Assembly: GCA_047967505.1 (NCBI GenBank)
Contig: CM106538.1
Origin: Dipteris shenzhenensis
Lineage: Eukaryota; Polypodiophyta; Polypodiopsida; Gleicheniales
DNA: 64,000 bases
Strand: one strand, 5' to 3'
The first letter of the stretch is position 1, and each line of letters begins with the position of its first letter. This document shows positions 1 to 13,077 of this stretch, piece by piece. Both the position numbers and the translations under genes were made by a program. The notes under the pieces were generated by a model that was given only the letters and a program-made list of their open reading frames with translations, was not told the DNA's origin and did no database searches.

Positions 1-1
1 A

Positions 2-250
2 CCGTTTGATCCATCGTTTGCTTTGTCTAGAATCGACTTAGACCAGGACCAATTCACCTTCTTCACAGCCACTGACGAAGAAAGGACGATAACGGATCCG
101 GAGGGAGCTGCATTATTGCCTCTTCTATCGTATCCAGTATTCTACAACAAGATATTCAACCAGAAGCTTACCTGCACAGAATCAGGCTATAACTCCGAAG
201 TCATGGAGGCAGAGCCTGAAGCCCTAAACCCTAGCTCACAAATGCGTTAG
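2..250 (+). other. Unrecognised open frame cut by the left window edge
   Basis: The frame is open from the window start to a TAG at 248-250, giving about 82 residues of mixed composition with an acidic stretch (DLDQDQ, TDEERT) and a hydrophobic one (LLPLLSYPVF). It could be the end of an exon or of a decayed element protein. I recognise no family and see no splice signals that decide the matter. Confidence 0.2.
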
Positions 251-1150
251 TATAATTCCTAAATTGTTGGAGGGAAAGGGCCTAGTGAGCCCGGGAAGTG
301 CCGGGAGGGCCACCTTTCCTAGCCGTCGAGGGCCCGAGGGAATCGACACGTTGCAGTGGATCAGTTAATGTGCACGTTTTGGTGCTATGAGTGATTTGTG
401 GTGCGTTCCGGATGGTCAGTTGGGTACTTCTAATGTTGTGGACGTTTCTTTGTGCGATTTCGGTCGGATTTAGTGTTAGAGTTGGATATGAGTCTCTCCC
501 TTGTGCTTCTAACATTTAGGATGACTCGTGGCTATTTTTTTGCTCGTTTTGTTTCGTTTGTTGCATGCAGTTTCTGATGTTTGCAAGTACAGATCTTTGT
601 GTTTGTGGTCGTGGGTTTGGTCGTGGTGGTTGTTGTAGTCGTGGCAGATTGGGTAGGGGTCGTAGGGGGTGTTGGTACAAGTTTTGTTCCTTTTGTTTCA
701 ATGGAGAGGTGGTTGTGGTGCTAGTAAGGAGAAAGAAACAGAGCCCGACCATTTCGATTTATGGAGAATTTCTAATGGCTTTGATACTTCTGTGGCAATC
801 GAGGATTCAAATACGCGTGTTTTTTGTGGAGTGTTGAAGAAGTTCATTGTTGAGATAACGAAGGACGATGGGAGTCTCTCTATCCACCTACAGGTGTGGA
901 AGAAGGCTTTTGGTTGTGTTTTAAGGCATCATAAGGGGTTTCATATTGCTCGTACAGGTGTGGAAGAAGCATCTTTCAATATTCTAAATTATGCCGTAGT
1001 CAAGTTGCACTAGGTATTACCACGAATCGTTTGGTTGAGAAAGAGGAAATCTATGGTTATGGGATTAAGGATGAGGGGTTGGTCTTCAAAGGAGGTTTGC
1101 ATTTTATTGCTTACTTTGGTTTGTTGCATGTGGCGGACATTGCTTTCATC
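251..1150. other. Unassigned stretch with one medium open frame
   Basis: A plus-strand frame at 669-1013 (114 codons) has ordinary protein-like composition. The overlapping frame at 565-837 starts with a Gly/Arg-rich stretch that largely reflects a GT-rich nucleotide bias. Neither shows a motif I recognise. The region may be an old retroelement fragment, but no LTR, primer site or catalytic motif is visible. Confidence 0.25.
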
Positions 1151-3260
1151 CTCCACCAAGTTTAGTATTTGAACTAAGGATGATCCCCGCCGACCTTGCT
1201 AGCACCTCTTCTTCTTGCAAGGGAGAGCTTAGATGATATCTAAGGTTACCTTGGAGGCACCTTACTTTTGAAAGAAGAGGGCTTGGGTAAGATGAAGGTT
1301 AGTTTACAAAACAACCTTTTTTCACCTCTTCTTCTTGCAAGGAGACCTAATAATGGAGGATGATAGTCAAATTCCACTTAAAAACTAACCTTGGTGGCAC
1401 CTATCCTTCTTGCAAAAGAGATGATATGAGAAGATGATAGCTGCATAAGAGTGGAGTCCCTCAAGAAAGATTGACCATACCCAAGGTCGGTTTTGAAACC
1501 AACCTTGGTATCTTCTCTTCTTCTTGCAAGGGGAAGGTTTTAAAATGGACCTTGATTATCCTAGAAGGGATGCGCATGATATGAGAGGGGTATGCGAGAG
1601 GGCAGATGGGAGGATATGGGAGAAGAGGTATTTGAGAATATGAGCAAGAAGTAGAGGTGCTAGCAAACCTTGGCTATCGTCCTTCATCACAAAGGCTCTG
1701 ATAGGGGAAAAGGAGAGCTACCACCGAGGTCAGTTTTTAAGTTGACCTTGGTATCATTCTCCATCACTAAGGCTATCTATTGCATAAAAGGTGACTTGGT
1801 TATTCTCTAACTTGCATGTTGCCCTCCCCTTCCAAAAGGTCAATTTTAAATCAAACCTTTCTAATTCCTCTCCTTATTGCAAGGGAGAGCGGATGATATA
1901 CAAGGTTAGTTTCAAAATCGACCTTGGTGGCACCTAACCTTTTGGAAGAAGAGGGCCTAATAAAATATGAATGTTGGTTTACAAACCAACCTTGGTTCCA
2001 CCTCTCCTTCTTGCAGCGTGCCCTAGTCATGGAAAACTATACCTATGGTTGATTTTAAAACTAACCTCGGTGGCACCTATCCTTCTTGCAAGGGAGACAA
2101 TATTACATATAATAGTTAAGGCTAGGAGGGGAGGCCCTCAAGTAAGAAGGACCATATCACAGGTCAGTTTTGAAATGACCTCGGTAGCACCTCTTTTTCT
2201 TGCTCCAAGTCTTAAAATCAAGGCTAGTTTCAAAACAAACCATGACTATCATCAAGAGACATGGGAATGATATGAGAGGGATATGGGAGATGAGGGATGG
2301 GAAGGATATGGGAGAGGAGGGATGGGAGGATATGTGCAAGAAGAAGAGACACTAGCAAGATCCATATTTTAAAGCCAACCTTGGCTATCATCTTTCATCA
2401 CCAAGGCTTTGACCAGCCAAAAGAAGAGGTTCCATCAAGGTCAATTTTAAAATTGACCTTAGCTATCATTCTCCATCACCAATGCTATCCCTTGCATAGA
2501 AGGTGCCTTGGGTATCCTCTAACTCACATGGTGCCCTCCCCTTACAAAATTTTGGTTTTAAAATTGAGTTTGTTGGCACCTCTCCTTCTTGCCATGGAGA
2601 GCCGAGATGATATCCAACATCGGTTTTAAAACCAAACTTGGTGGGACCTCACCTTTTTGAAGAAAAGGGACATAGGCAAGATGAAGGTTGGTTGAAAAAC
2701 CAAACTTGTTGGAACATTTTCTTATTGGAAGGGAACCAATCTTAGAGTATGATAGCCAAGGGGGAGAGTGGAGGCCTCAAGAAAGAAGGACCATACCAAA
2801 GGTTTGGCTTCACCTATTCTTCTAGGAGGGAGCCCTAATGTAGAGGATGATAGCCAAGGTTGGTTTTTAAACCAACCTTGTTGGAACCTATCCTTCTTGG
2901 AAGGGAGCCAATCTTAGAGTATGCTAGCCAAGGAGGATGGTGGAGTCCTCAAGAAAGAAGGAGCATACCAAAGGTATGGTCTCAAGAAAGGTATGATAGC
3001 CAAGGAGGAGAGCGGAGGCCTCAAGAAAGAAGGACCATAACTCCCCGAGGGGATCTTGCAAGGGAGAGATTTTAAAATCAAGGTCAATTTTAACCAACCT
3101 TGACCATCTTAATGAGGGATAAAAATGATATGAGAGGGATATGGGAGGATGAACGATGGGAGGATATGTGTAAGAGGCAGAGGTGCTAGCAAGGTAGACT
3201 TCAAAACCAACCTTGGCTATAATCTTTCATCACCAAGGCCCTAATTGGAAAATAGGAGAG
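1150..3260. repeat. Degenerate array of short palindromes
   Basis: About 18 copies of a self-complementary core of the form AAGGTTGGTTT-AAACCAACCTT recur through 2 kb. The best are a perfect 24-bp palindrome at 2437-2460 and 12-bp arms around two bases at 2855-2880. Others lie near 1295, 1481, 1723, 1834, 1901, 1970, 2046, 2160, 2612 and 3197. Where the array is regular, cores are about 67-75 bp apart. Between them two flank types alternate, one containing GGCACCTCTCCTTCTTGCAAGGGAG and one containing ATCATCTTTCATCACCAAGGC. Reading frames here merely translate the repeat. It resembles a decayed satellite or foldback array. Confidence 0.75.
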
Positions 3261-3889
3261 GTGCCATTAAGGTTACTTTTACCAACAACCATGTATGCTC
3301 ATGATAGCATTATGAGGTTATCGTCTACTTTGCATTTGATTGCCCTCTTCAATTACCCACCACCTATACAAGTCATAGGCTCACGAGACAAATGCCAATA
3401 GACTGATAGTGCATTTGGCGATAGGAGTTTAGAGTTAGCATTTCAACATTAACATTTGGCAATCCTACTATGGAGTACAAGTCATGTGCACTACAGAAAT
3501 TAGTGGCAAGCAGAGCGGCTATGGTGAATAACAAAGCTATTGAGCAAAAGATTAAGAAGAAGGTTCAGGTACACACAATAGCTAGAGCAATTGTTTGCAA
3601 AGATTGACACCACAATAGGAAGAATAATTGCAACCATCATCGGAGTAGATGAAACCAAGATGAAAGTCAAAAACCAATGCATAAATAATGACAAAGAAGA
3701 AAGCAATGGAGATTATCTATTTGGCCAAAACAAAAGGGAGGACTGATTCACAACCCCACCAAATAGCCCATAACAAGGAGCCAATGGAGCAAATTGACCA
3801 AAGATAAGGGTGAAGTTTCTCAACTTCAAAACCGAGTGAGGATAGTATCACCATTCCCATGTTCAAAAAGCTAGAATCCCACAAGTCAA

Positions 3890-4300
3890 TTGGGAGGAGG
3901 AGTACTTCCTATATTTCCCCACCATGCTCATCAGCAAAGATGGTATTATGAATACCTTGATGGTGGGTAGTTTGCCATGTTGCATGAGTTGAAGGCTACG
4001 TTATTGAAGAGGTTCCAATAAGGAAGTTGTATTGTTGAATTTGTACAATGTCAACAAGCAAGCAAAGAGTGAAATGGTATATGAGTTTTTGTAGCCAAGT
4101 TGAGGGTGGTGACCAACCAACTCACAGTGCACAAGACAAGATGGCACTAATTAGTGGCCACACCTTGGGGATGGAGCTGTAGAAAACGGTGATAACATGT
4201 CCAATGAAGACATATAATGAATTGCTCTGAAGAGAAATTGCATTAGAAAAAGGAAACACAAAGTCTCAAAAGAAAATGAAGCCATCATCTGAAAAGCAGA
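3890..4300 (+). pseudogene. Gypsy gag-domain remnant
   Basis: Pieces of the plus-strand translation follow the plant gypsy gag pattern. A segment ending LKATLLKRFQ comes before a stop. It is followed by a helix-rich stretch containing the usual gag phrase in which a hydrophobic loop precedes a Thr-Tyr-Asn-Glu-Leu motif near 4210. Stops and frameshifts separate the pieces. The assignment rests on this order and on the protease that follows. Confidence 0.4.
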
Positions 4301-4335
4301 GAGTGAAGACAAAGAAGAAGAATAGGAGGTGAAGG

Positions 4336-4749
4336 GGATCCCCGAAAAGGGCATTTAAGGGAGCCTAGAAAATGGGCATTCAAGGGATCCCAGAAAAGGG
4401 TGAGAACTGGTTCCGCAAAACCCATTGTCATACGTCGGAACATCAAGCTAATGGTTGCAAAACTCCAATCACTCAACCCACAACATCAAAGACTACAACA
4501 AAGGCACAACAAATGCAAAAGAAGGACACCAAGAAGGAGAAGCTCAAGAAGATCCTAAAGAAAAAGGGGATCCCCGAAAAGGGCATACAAGGGAGCCTAG
4601 AAAATTGGCATTCAAGGGATCCCAAAAAAGGGTAAGAATTGGTTCTGCAAAACCCATTGTCATACGTCGGAACATCAAGATAATGGTTGCAAAAACTATA
4701 GTCACTCAACCTACAACATCAAAGACTACAACAAAGGCACAACAAATGT
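4336..4749 (+). repeat. Direct duplication of about 182 bp in the gag linker
   Basis: The block 4336-4517 is repeated at 4566-4749 with scattered substitutions. A partial third copy of its end lies at 4799-4840. The block begins with GGATCCCCGAAAAGGGCAT and ends in a lysine/threonine-rich coding stretch. The copies are spaced by about 230 bp. Confidence 0.8.
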
Positions 4750-5568
4750 GAAACCCAGGATCTTACGGGGCAGAAGAGTGTCCATCAATCTGATGGTGAT
4801 AAAACTATAGTCACTCAACCCATGACATCAAAGACTACTAGTATATTAAATAAAGGCAAATGATGGACATCCATAAAGTGGAACAAGAACCAAGGAGGGC
4901 CTACTAAGGCAGAAGAATGAGGAACACCAATACAGAGTGTTCCTTTTTAGAGGAAGGAATGGAAAAAAAAACTCATGTGTTGTCAACATGCTCAGCATGC
5001 AACAAGGAGATCAGACACCCTAAAGGGAGTGGTGATAAATCATAGTACAACACGAAAAGTAAGTGTCAATTGTGGAAGAAGAAACTCGACAGGAAACATG
5101 CAACCAAGAAGATTGGACACCCCAAAGAGTGGTGATAAACCAAAGTGCAAGTGGAAACAGTCTCTTTGTCTCAAGGACCACCCAAGGTAGAATCAAGGAA
5201 GTCAAAAGAGAAGCAATTCTGTTGGAAGGAGGAGAAGACGATGGAAAAAAATATCAACCACCATGATCTGAAACACAAGGAACCACTCATCAAAGTGGAC
5301 AAAAGGTTGGATCAACACCCTAAAGGCAACCAATAGAGTATAAGAAAAAAAAACAAGCAAGGGTCACAAAGCCCTAGCAAAGGAAGAAGCCAAAACGTCG
5401 GTGGAGCAAGCGTGGATCAACACAACATAAGAGAAGTTTCGCAAGTTGAATGTAATGATTTTGATCTGCAAAGAACTCAGACCCCATTGCATTAATTTTT
5501 TTAAAATTCTAGTTATGGATAAATGATATGTAGTCACACCCCATGAGTCAAGCATCAAAGTAACCAAA

Positions 5569-6069
5569 ATGGTAGTCTGGGATGAAGAAATACTTGGGAT
5601 TAGTGTCAAATTCCTAAGCCATCCAATGAAGGGTGTGATAGTCAATGGGGGCTCAATTGTTAACATCATTTCAAATGTAGTTCATAAATGGCTCAAGTTG
5701 AGGATCTTGAAGCCCTCACCATTCAAAATTAGGATGGTGGATGAAATTTGGTCATGCCCATGGGGCATGCTTAAAAATGTGTGCATAAAGATCAATGGAG
5801 CTGACTTCATTATAACATTCATTGTGGTGAAGGTGGAGAGGAAAGGATGGTACCCCGTGATATTGGGACAACCATGGCTCAAAAGTTCCAATGTACTACA
5901 TGTTTGGGGAGGGGAGACCCTCACAATAACACAAGAAGCAAGCGAGTGCAAGATTGAACACCTCAAGGTTGGGGAGGGTTATGACTTAGAAGCTGAAGAT
6001 AAGTTACTATCAATTAATATAGTGTCGGATGTGATAATTGAAGCCCTACCAATAATGCCAGAAGGATGA
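5569..6069 (+). pseudogene. Retropepsin-like protease of a gypsy element, active site lost
   Basis: A 166-codon frame has the layout of the aspartic protease of plant gypsy elements. It has the active-site loop VNGGSIVNIIS at 5641, a middle segment about residues 45-85, and YPVILGQPWL near residue 105, matching the family's 'YP-x-LGRPWL' phrase. The catalytic aspartate is replaced by asparagine (codon AAT at 5644-5646), so the enzyme would be dead. The frame ends at a TGA before any reverse transcriptase. Confidence 0.6.
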
Positions 6070-7516
6070 AGGGACACTAATGGGTTCATTAAAAGGTGCA
6101 CAATGAAGTGATAAAGAAGTATTGCAAAAGGGATGAGGCCTGTGAAGAATCCACCAATATGCGAGTCGATGAAGCATGACCAAAGGAAGCAATTGTAAGG
6201 TTATGAGCCCTCAGTTTGCTTTGCATAGGCCGAGATCAAGGACAACACCTTAATTTCTAGAGAGCCAGTGGCTATATTAATAGCACCAACATACATCACA
6301 TCCAATGGAAAGGATGGGCAATGTTGAGCCGCAATCAGTAGGAGTGCTAAAAAGAGGCACAGTGTCCAACATTGAGAGGGGATCAAAATATGCAAATAGG
6401 AATTATGACAGGGGAATCGAATCCTTATGAACAACACTAGTTTAAATAATCAACAAACCATATTTATCATCCCCCATGAACTCCATGTTGTGGACCATAG
6501 TGACCTGGAATGTGCATGTTTTTCATGGTTATGTCTTGTGCCTATTGCATTATCTACTTCTTTGGCAAGAATTGTAGCTAACCCTAATTCTTTGCCAAGA
6601 ATTCTTGCTAACCCTAATTGGGGGTTTTGTGGATAAGATCATGCTCTAGGAGCATATGTTCCCTTAAACAAATATATGCAAGTGTGGATGCCACCTTTTA
6701 GGGAGAGGCCCAAGTATATGTTCCCCATGGTAGGGCAAGTGGAGGTATTTGCATCTCAAGCAAAGCCTTTGTTTTTTACTAGAGTATGGTGACTAGGGGA
6801 TGTCAAGCTATTTGGGTGGGGCTAAGGGTTGGGGATCTCAAGACTAGGATACTAAATGTGTACGCTTCACCCTATCAGTAGTGGAGGCAAGTTTTGGCAC
6901 TTGCTGGATGTGAACCCGTGTGTTTGGAGATGCCTCATTTTTAAAGATCCCAACAACAAAAGAGACACTTGGGAGCAATTTATCTTCTCCATCCAAGGTT
7001 GGCACTCATGGTGGGAACTAAAGGTCACACGTTTATTAGGTAGTCTCGTGTCTTCCTTAGAAAAATGCCTCCATGACAATTTGTTAATGAGGTTGGACCT
7101 CTTTTATGTGGGTGACTAGGCAATGTATAAAGAAGGTGGCATAGGCATGATGATGTTGGGACATTATTCTATTGTCATGCATCATTGCTAAGGACTTTCT
7201 CAAAGTAGGGTGAGGTATTTGGTTTCCATTAATATATTTTGAATATAGTAGAGAAGACTTTGAAATTTAGAAGGTTAACAAACCATGGGTATGTGGAAAT
7301 GTTGAAGGACAGATAATTGAATCAATAAAAATATTGTGAAACTAGTTAATCGATAAGAACTATAGCAGTAAGGAAAACATGTACAAAGGTAAGCCATGAA
7401 AGTCAAATGTGTCACTAGTATACATTAAGTTGGAATGATCCAAACTTGCAAGCTCTATGAAATCTTGATGTGGAGTATTTCGATGACCTTGTCAAAGGTG
7501 GAGGGATAGGGTATCA
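6070..7516. other. Region without a recognisable gene
   Basis: Frames here are short and disrupted. Around 6810-6870 one frame reads VGDLKTRILNVYAS, faintly like the endonuclease of plant LINEs, but no supporting motifs follow. Nothing else stands out. Confidence 0.4.
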
Positions 7517-7790
7517 TTGGGATCCATCCCTTGGGCATACCCCATTATTTTACCCTTAGCCTATGACACTTTATGCCTACCATTTATTAATGCATACCCA
7601 TGCATCCCTACCCATTCCTATCCTAGGACCTACATGTGTGAGTACTCCATTTATATTAATCAATTAACATATCCAATACATTATCAATATGGCATTTAGC
7701 CATTTAAACCTACCTAGCCCACCTTCTAATTATTACATTCAAGATCATTCTAGCCTAATACATTCTAGGCCTAAAAATCATTTCATGACA
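7517..7790 (-). repeat. Left (3') LTR remnant of the E2-carrying element
   Basis: The segment matches 10371-10643 almost base for base and ends in TTTCATGACA, which gives the terminal TGTCA of a minus-strand LTR. Its outer 187 bp is absent compared with the right copy, so no target duplication can be read. Confidence 0.65.
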
Positions 7791-8460
7791 TGCCCTCTTG
7801 CTTGGGGCACAGATGCCCTCATCTGTAAGTAGTCTTCTTTGCCTTCATGGTGTTTAGTACTCTTTAGGTTCCTGCATAAACTCCCATACAACATTCTTCA
7901 ATATTTTTCTTCATGATTGGTAATGCTTTAGCTCACTTGAGTTGCCCTTGCCTTGTGCCTCACCGAACTCTTTGTTGTCTTGTTGCTGCATGTCAACTAA
8001 CTCTTGGTGAAGGATCTTTGTGTAGTGTCCATCTAATGCATATTCCATTTCCAAGACTTTGTGATCCATTCTTAAGCTATTCTTGTGCACTAAGATTCCT
8101 ACATGCCAATGTGTATTCATTCTTCTAGTGGCATTCCTTCCTAGATGACGAGTCACTTTTGTAACTCATATTCTATGTACTAGTTTCCTCCAACTACTCC
8201 AAGTTCGTTCACCATCTAATCTATTCATGGTTACTCCTCCAAGTTGATACATCACTTGTTATGTCTCCTTCTTATAGGATTCACCATCCTTTTCTATCAC
8301 TTTTATATCTATTCTTCTAGGATTGATAATCTTTTTCCTATCACCTCTAGTAGCCTAATTCCATCCTCTAATTGTCTAACCTTAGCAATTTTGACCCATG
8401 TCGATCTTTTCCTCTATAATTTTGTCCAACGTTGTTTTCTCCCTATCAAGCTATGACGGT

Positions 8461-8793
8461 TTACCCCCATTGAACATCTATTTCATCTAAAGTTGTCTCC
8501 CCGTTTTCTTTACTTGGGCTGCTGGTAGTGATCCATGAATCAAGATGTCGCCTGCATCTTTCTTTATGTAGGCTCGTTTGCAACCGAATTCCTATCACCA
8601 CAGCCCATGGAAAACAACTGTTCTTTATCGACCCATGCCCTGAATCTGTTGATAACTGCTTCGAGTATTTCTCCTTCGCGAGGGTCACCACGTAGGTGAA
8701 AACATAAAGCATGTTCACAGATAACAGGAATTCAAGCGTAGCGGTTGCCCTATGGGAACGCCACAAGCCTTGAGCAACGCAATCGTCGCCCAC
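8461..8793 (-). other. Unrecognised open frame inside the E2-carrying element
   Basis: The 110-codon minus-strand frame includes a hydrophobic stretch (LLSVNMLYVFTYVVTLA) followed by a charged region. It lies downstream of the E2 copy on the same strand. I recognise no family. It could be element sequence, 3' UTR of a captured transcript, or a second captured fragment. Confidence 0.25.
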
Positions 8794-8806
8794 TGACTAG
8801 CCAACG

Positions 8807-8950
8807 TGGAAATTGATTCTAGATGGCGGGTTTGAACGGAATGCTGCTAGCGTTGGCGTGGGACATCCCACAACAACATGGAAATTGATTTTGGATGGTG
8901 GGTTTGAACAAAATGCTGCTGGCGTTGGCGCAGGACATCCCACAACAACA
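8807..8950. repeat. 72-bp tandem duplication
   Basis: Two units (8807-8878 and 8879-8950) each begin TGGAAATTGATT and end GACATCCCACAACAACA. They differ at a handful of positions. Confidence 0.85.
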
Positions 8951-8985
8951 GGAACTTGGGGTTTGAAGTTGGCGAAGAGAGAACT

Positions 8986-9759
<774 letters not shown>

Positions 9760-10170
9760 TCAAAGCGAGAGGAAGACGAAAGGTTGTGACCGAAATTGTT
9801 GTTTTGGCAGCTGCCAGGATGTTTTGCAGCGACTGCTGCATTTGAACCAGAGCAAAGGGTATGCTGTGCATGTGTAGAGGGCTAGTAATAGATATGGAGA
9901 GGAGCAATAAAAGGGGGTAATTCTCAAATGGCAGCTTGAGAAAATAGCAAGGAAAAATGGAAAGCTTCTCTATTTGTGGACGATAATAACCACAGACGAT
10001 GAAATTGCGCAGGCGCATCGTCGATATTTATTATGTCTTCTCATGAAATTGACAATGCTAATGGAAAAGAGAAAGAAAGCCCCCTGGATAATATTCTTGA
10101 GTGACTTTGATGACATCACCTTGAAGTCCACACTTCTTCATGGGAGGTCCACACAGCCAGAGGATCACTA

Positions 10171-10181
10171 CTCTGATACCA
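10171..10181 (-). promoter_or_regulatory. Primer-binding site of the E2-carrying element
   Basis: The minus strand reads TGGTATCAGAG, complementary to the 3' end of initiator Met-tRNA. It is two bases inside the right LTR edge at 10184. Confidence 0.7.
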
Positions 10182-10183
10182 CT

Positions 10184-10643
10184 TGTCACCAACCGGTTGG
10201 AGGATATAATGTGAGAAGTATTGGCCCTCCAAATGGAGTGGAAGGAGTGCCCAAGTGAGTGTATTTTTGCTATAACCAACTAGATGCTCATGCCATCCAC
10301 CATCATATGAATGCATAATGCCTCATGCTCACATTCCATGCATATGAGAGGTTACAACCTCTCATGCCTCTTGGGATCCATCCCTCGGGCATACCCCATT
10401 ATTCTACCCTTAGCCTATAACACTTTATGCCTACCATTTATTAATGCATACCCATGCATCCCTACCCATTCCTATCCTATGACCTACATGTGTGAGTGCT
10501 CCATTTATATTAATCAATTAACATATCCAATACATTATCAATATGGCATTTAGCCATTTAAACCTACCTAGCCTACCTTCTAATTATTACATTCAAGATC
10601 AATCTAGCCTAATATATTCTAGGCCTAAAAATCATTTCATACA
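10184..10643 (-). repeat. Right (5') LTR of the E2-carrying element
   Basis: The 460-bp segment begins TGTCACC on the plus strand and ends near TTTCATACA, one base short of the TTTCATGACA of the left copy. Its last 273 bp match the left LTR remnant. The first 187 bp have no partner in the window. Confidence 0.65.
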
Positions 10644-13077
10644 TATGTGGTCTCCTATAAGAGCCTCACAAACATCTACAAAGATCACCGCCACCGTGAA
10701 GCATTTTTCAGCCGAAGAGCAATTGAATTCAAGGATGGGAACTCAATTCCATCCTCTTCGTCTGTAGAAGAGCTATGTTTGACCTCTTTTTTGACACAAT
10801 AAAGATAGGAAGATAGGAAGATGTCAGTATGGTTTTGGAGAGTGATATGATACATCTACAAGCTTTTGAATGCTTTGGTCCTCATATGGAGGTTTAAGCT
10901 TACATAATATGAAGTGTTGTATCTAGCACAAACAAATCAATGATTTTACAAAATTGGCTATTGCACCATTTCCCTCACATATGTTTTTCAAGGTCAAATG
11001 TACCAGTGAGCATTTTAAACTCTACTTTAACTATAGTCAGTTTCAAGACACAAAAATTGGAATGTGGATTCAAGCATAGGGAAGGAAGCGATTGATCTCC
11101 CATAGATGTCCCTCTAATGACAATGCACAAGGTTTACTGTACCTTGCACACGCTCCTTGCTGACTACTGATAGCCCAGGGAAGACCATTATACAAGAATC
11201 TTGGGTACCTTACTTGGACATACTTAGCCAACAACCAGCAGTAAGTTCTCTTGCAAACCATGAGGGCTCTCTCTTACGGCTTGTCTTGTCCTTGAAACTA
11301 TACTTGGTTGTTTTGTATGATGTTCTTTTCTCTAATTTAGTTTTCATCTTAGTTCTAGTGAGTTTTGGATACCTTGAGTTTTACATGAGTTCTTTGTTGT
11401 GTCAATATACGAGTCAAAATGTTCATCCATTAATTGTATATATGAGTTTTTTTTTGTGGATTCCAAGCCATGCCATGGGCTTTTTGAAGCTCTTGCTTAT
11501 CCCTTGTGCTTGTGTGTATGTGTGGATGTGTTTGTGTATCTTAGTTCTTACATTTTTCTTTTATCTGGGTTAGGCTCCACTTCATTGGGTTTGGCTGCAA
11601 GAAGCATGAATCAAAACTCGATGGATTCTAAATGTTAGCGTCTTGCAAAGGCTTGCCACAATTCCATGCTTCCACCTATGATTCATGTCTGAAGTATTCA
11701 TAAAAGCTAGATTTTGCAACTTCTCTCTCAAATTAAAAATTTAGCATCATTTTAAGAATGATGGATAGCATATTTTTATATGCCTTCTGTTTTGAATCTA
11801 TTTTTCCGTGTTTGTAGAAAGGGAAGAGATCTATGTTACCAGTGCATACAAGATATTGATTTCTCGAGTTGTGGTACAAATATGACTATTAACATTCAGG
11901 TAATTTGTTAGTCTCTTATTTATTCACGAGACTTAATTGTGGTGTTACGCGATGCTAATATTCTCGATGATCTCAATCTCGATTCACAAAAGAGGGCTCG
12001 TTCACTCGGATTATAAATTTTTGGGAAGGAAGCGCACTGCCTCCTTGCCCACATTATGTAAGGTTATATAATCATATATTATATTATTATAAGATAGTTT
12101 TAATTGCTTTCTTTGCCCTAGATATACTTACTTCAATCTACATTCTTATAGCATTTCTCTCTTTTGATGCATGTTCTCGATGCAAAGGAAAATTCAAAAT
12201 CAGCAACAACAACAGCAGAGATAGCCAGGCTGAATGCAAGATCGAACGATGTCAATTCATAAGGTTGTAGTTGTTCATGTCACAATATTTTATAAGGATG
12301 AATTTTGAGCTCTTGTGAGCATAGCCTTATTCATGTATTTGTTGTGCTTCGATTCCCTAAGGGCACAAATCTTTGCAAATCAATAAGTCATTAATAAAGC
12401 ACCACCCGTCATGTCTATATTCTTACTCATTCTTTTGCTTTTTCTTTGATAAAATTCCATTAAATGGTAGGATTCAACTTCCATTTTAAGTTAGTAATTG
12501 CATGCTCCATGACAAAAATGGTAGTTTGAAGTATAGGGAGTGAGTAATGAATGAATGAATGAATACATGCCAAGGATTGTGAAATTTAGGGAGCGATCAA
12601 TGAATGAATGAATGCCAAGGACGAACAAGGAAAATGAAGATAAGTGGGTTTAATTTGTGACCATCTCTCAGGGCACTGTGCTACTAAAAAATCCATTTAG
12701 AGGACCATAATCTCGCAACACTAGTGAGACCATTGGGTCCCGTAAGCAATCTAGAAATAGTTTTGGGGATATTAGTGAAGCTAGTATCGGTTCCCTTAAT
12801 ATTAGTGATGCGGCTATTTGTTCCCGTGGACAATCAAGGTATATCTAATGATGCAATGTTTTGTTATGATTATGTTAATATCTATTTTGTTTTCGAGTGA
12901 TTGTGCTTTCTTGCTTGAAGTCTTGTATTCTACTATAGTCCTTAGTGCAACCTAGTTGGATTCATTTGCAAGCCATTGGAGCGAATTTGGGTATGACATG
13001 GCAGCCCAAGGAATAGAGAGTGGGTGTGTCAACAGAGAGTGTGTAAATGGTGTGTATGAGACCCCAAGTTGAGAGTG
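10644..13077. other. Upstream region of PEN-2 without a recognised gene
   Basis: A plus-strand frame around 11121-11239 ends at a good splice-donor sequence (CAGCAGTAAGT), but the peptide is unfamiliar and no partner exon is clear. Short AATG runs occur at 12548-12564 and 12598-12615. The last kilobase presumably holds the PEN-2 promoter and 5' UTR. I could not place a TATA box or start site with confidence. Confidence 0.4.

Larger units (their letters stand above)
3480..6069 (+). mobile_element. Decayed Ty3/gypsy element, gag to protease
   Basis: The stretch holds a gag-like segment (about 3890-4300), a low-complexity linker with duplicated blocks (4336-4749) and a retropepsin-like domain (5569-6069), in the order of a gypsy polyprotein. 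No LTR, reverse transcriptase or integrase was found beside it. Frames are broken throughout the gag part. It is an old internal fragment, inferred from weak similarity and domain order. Confidence 0.55.

Noticed and set aside
565-837. Glycine/arginine-rich frame resembling an RGG protein
   Set aside because: The composition follows from a GT-rich nucleotide run. The frame has no start context or domain and overlaps a longer frame of different composition.
1971-3075. Several open frames in the palindrome array
   Set aside because: They repeat the same short peptide phrases (KPTL, PLLLA) because they translate the DNA repeat on both strands.
1150-3260. CRISPR-like array
   Set aside because: The repeated units are degenerate and spacing varies, spacers are themselves repeats, and the context is a plant nuclear genome.
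6790-7119. LINE endonuclease remnant
   Set aside because: Only one short phrase (ILNVYAS) is suggestive. No catalytic Asn/Glu/His motifs or LINE RT follow, so I did not call it.
11399-11638. Hydrophobic frames with possible membrane segments
   Set aside because: The hydrophobic runs come from T-rich intron-like sequence. No family match and no conserved start.
11821-12260. Possible small exons with AG/GT borders upstream of PEN-2
   Set aside because: Two short segments have plausible splice borders, but the peptides match nothing known and PEN-2 is complete without them.
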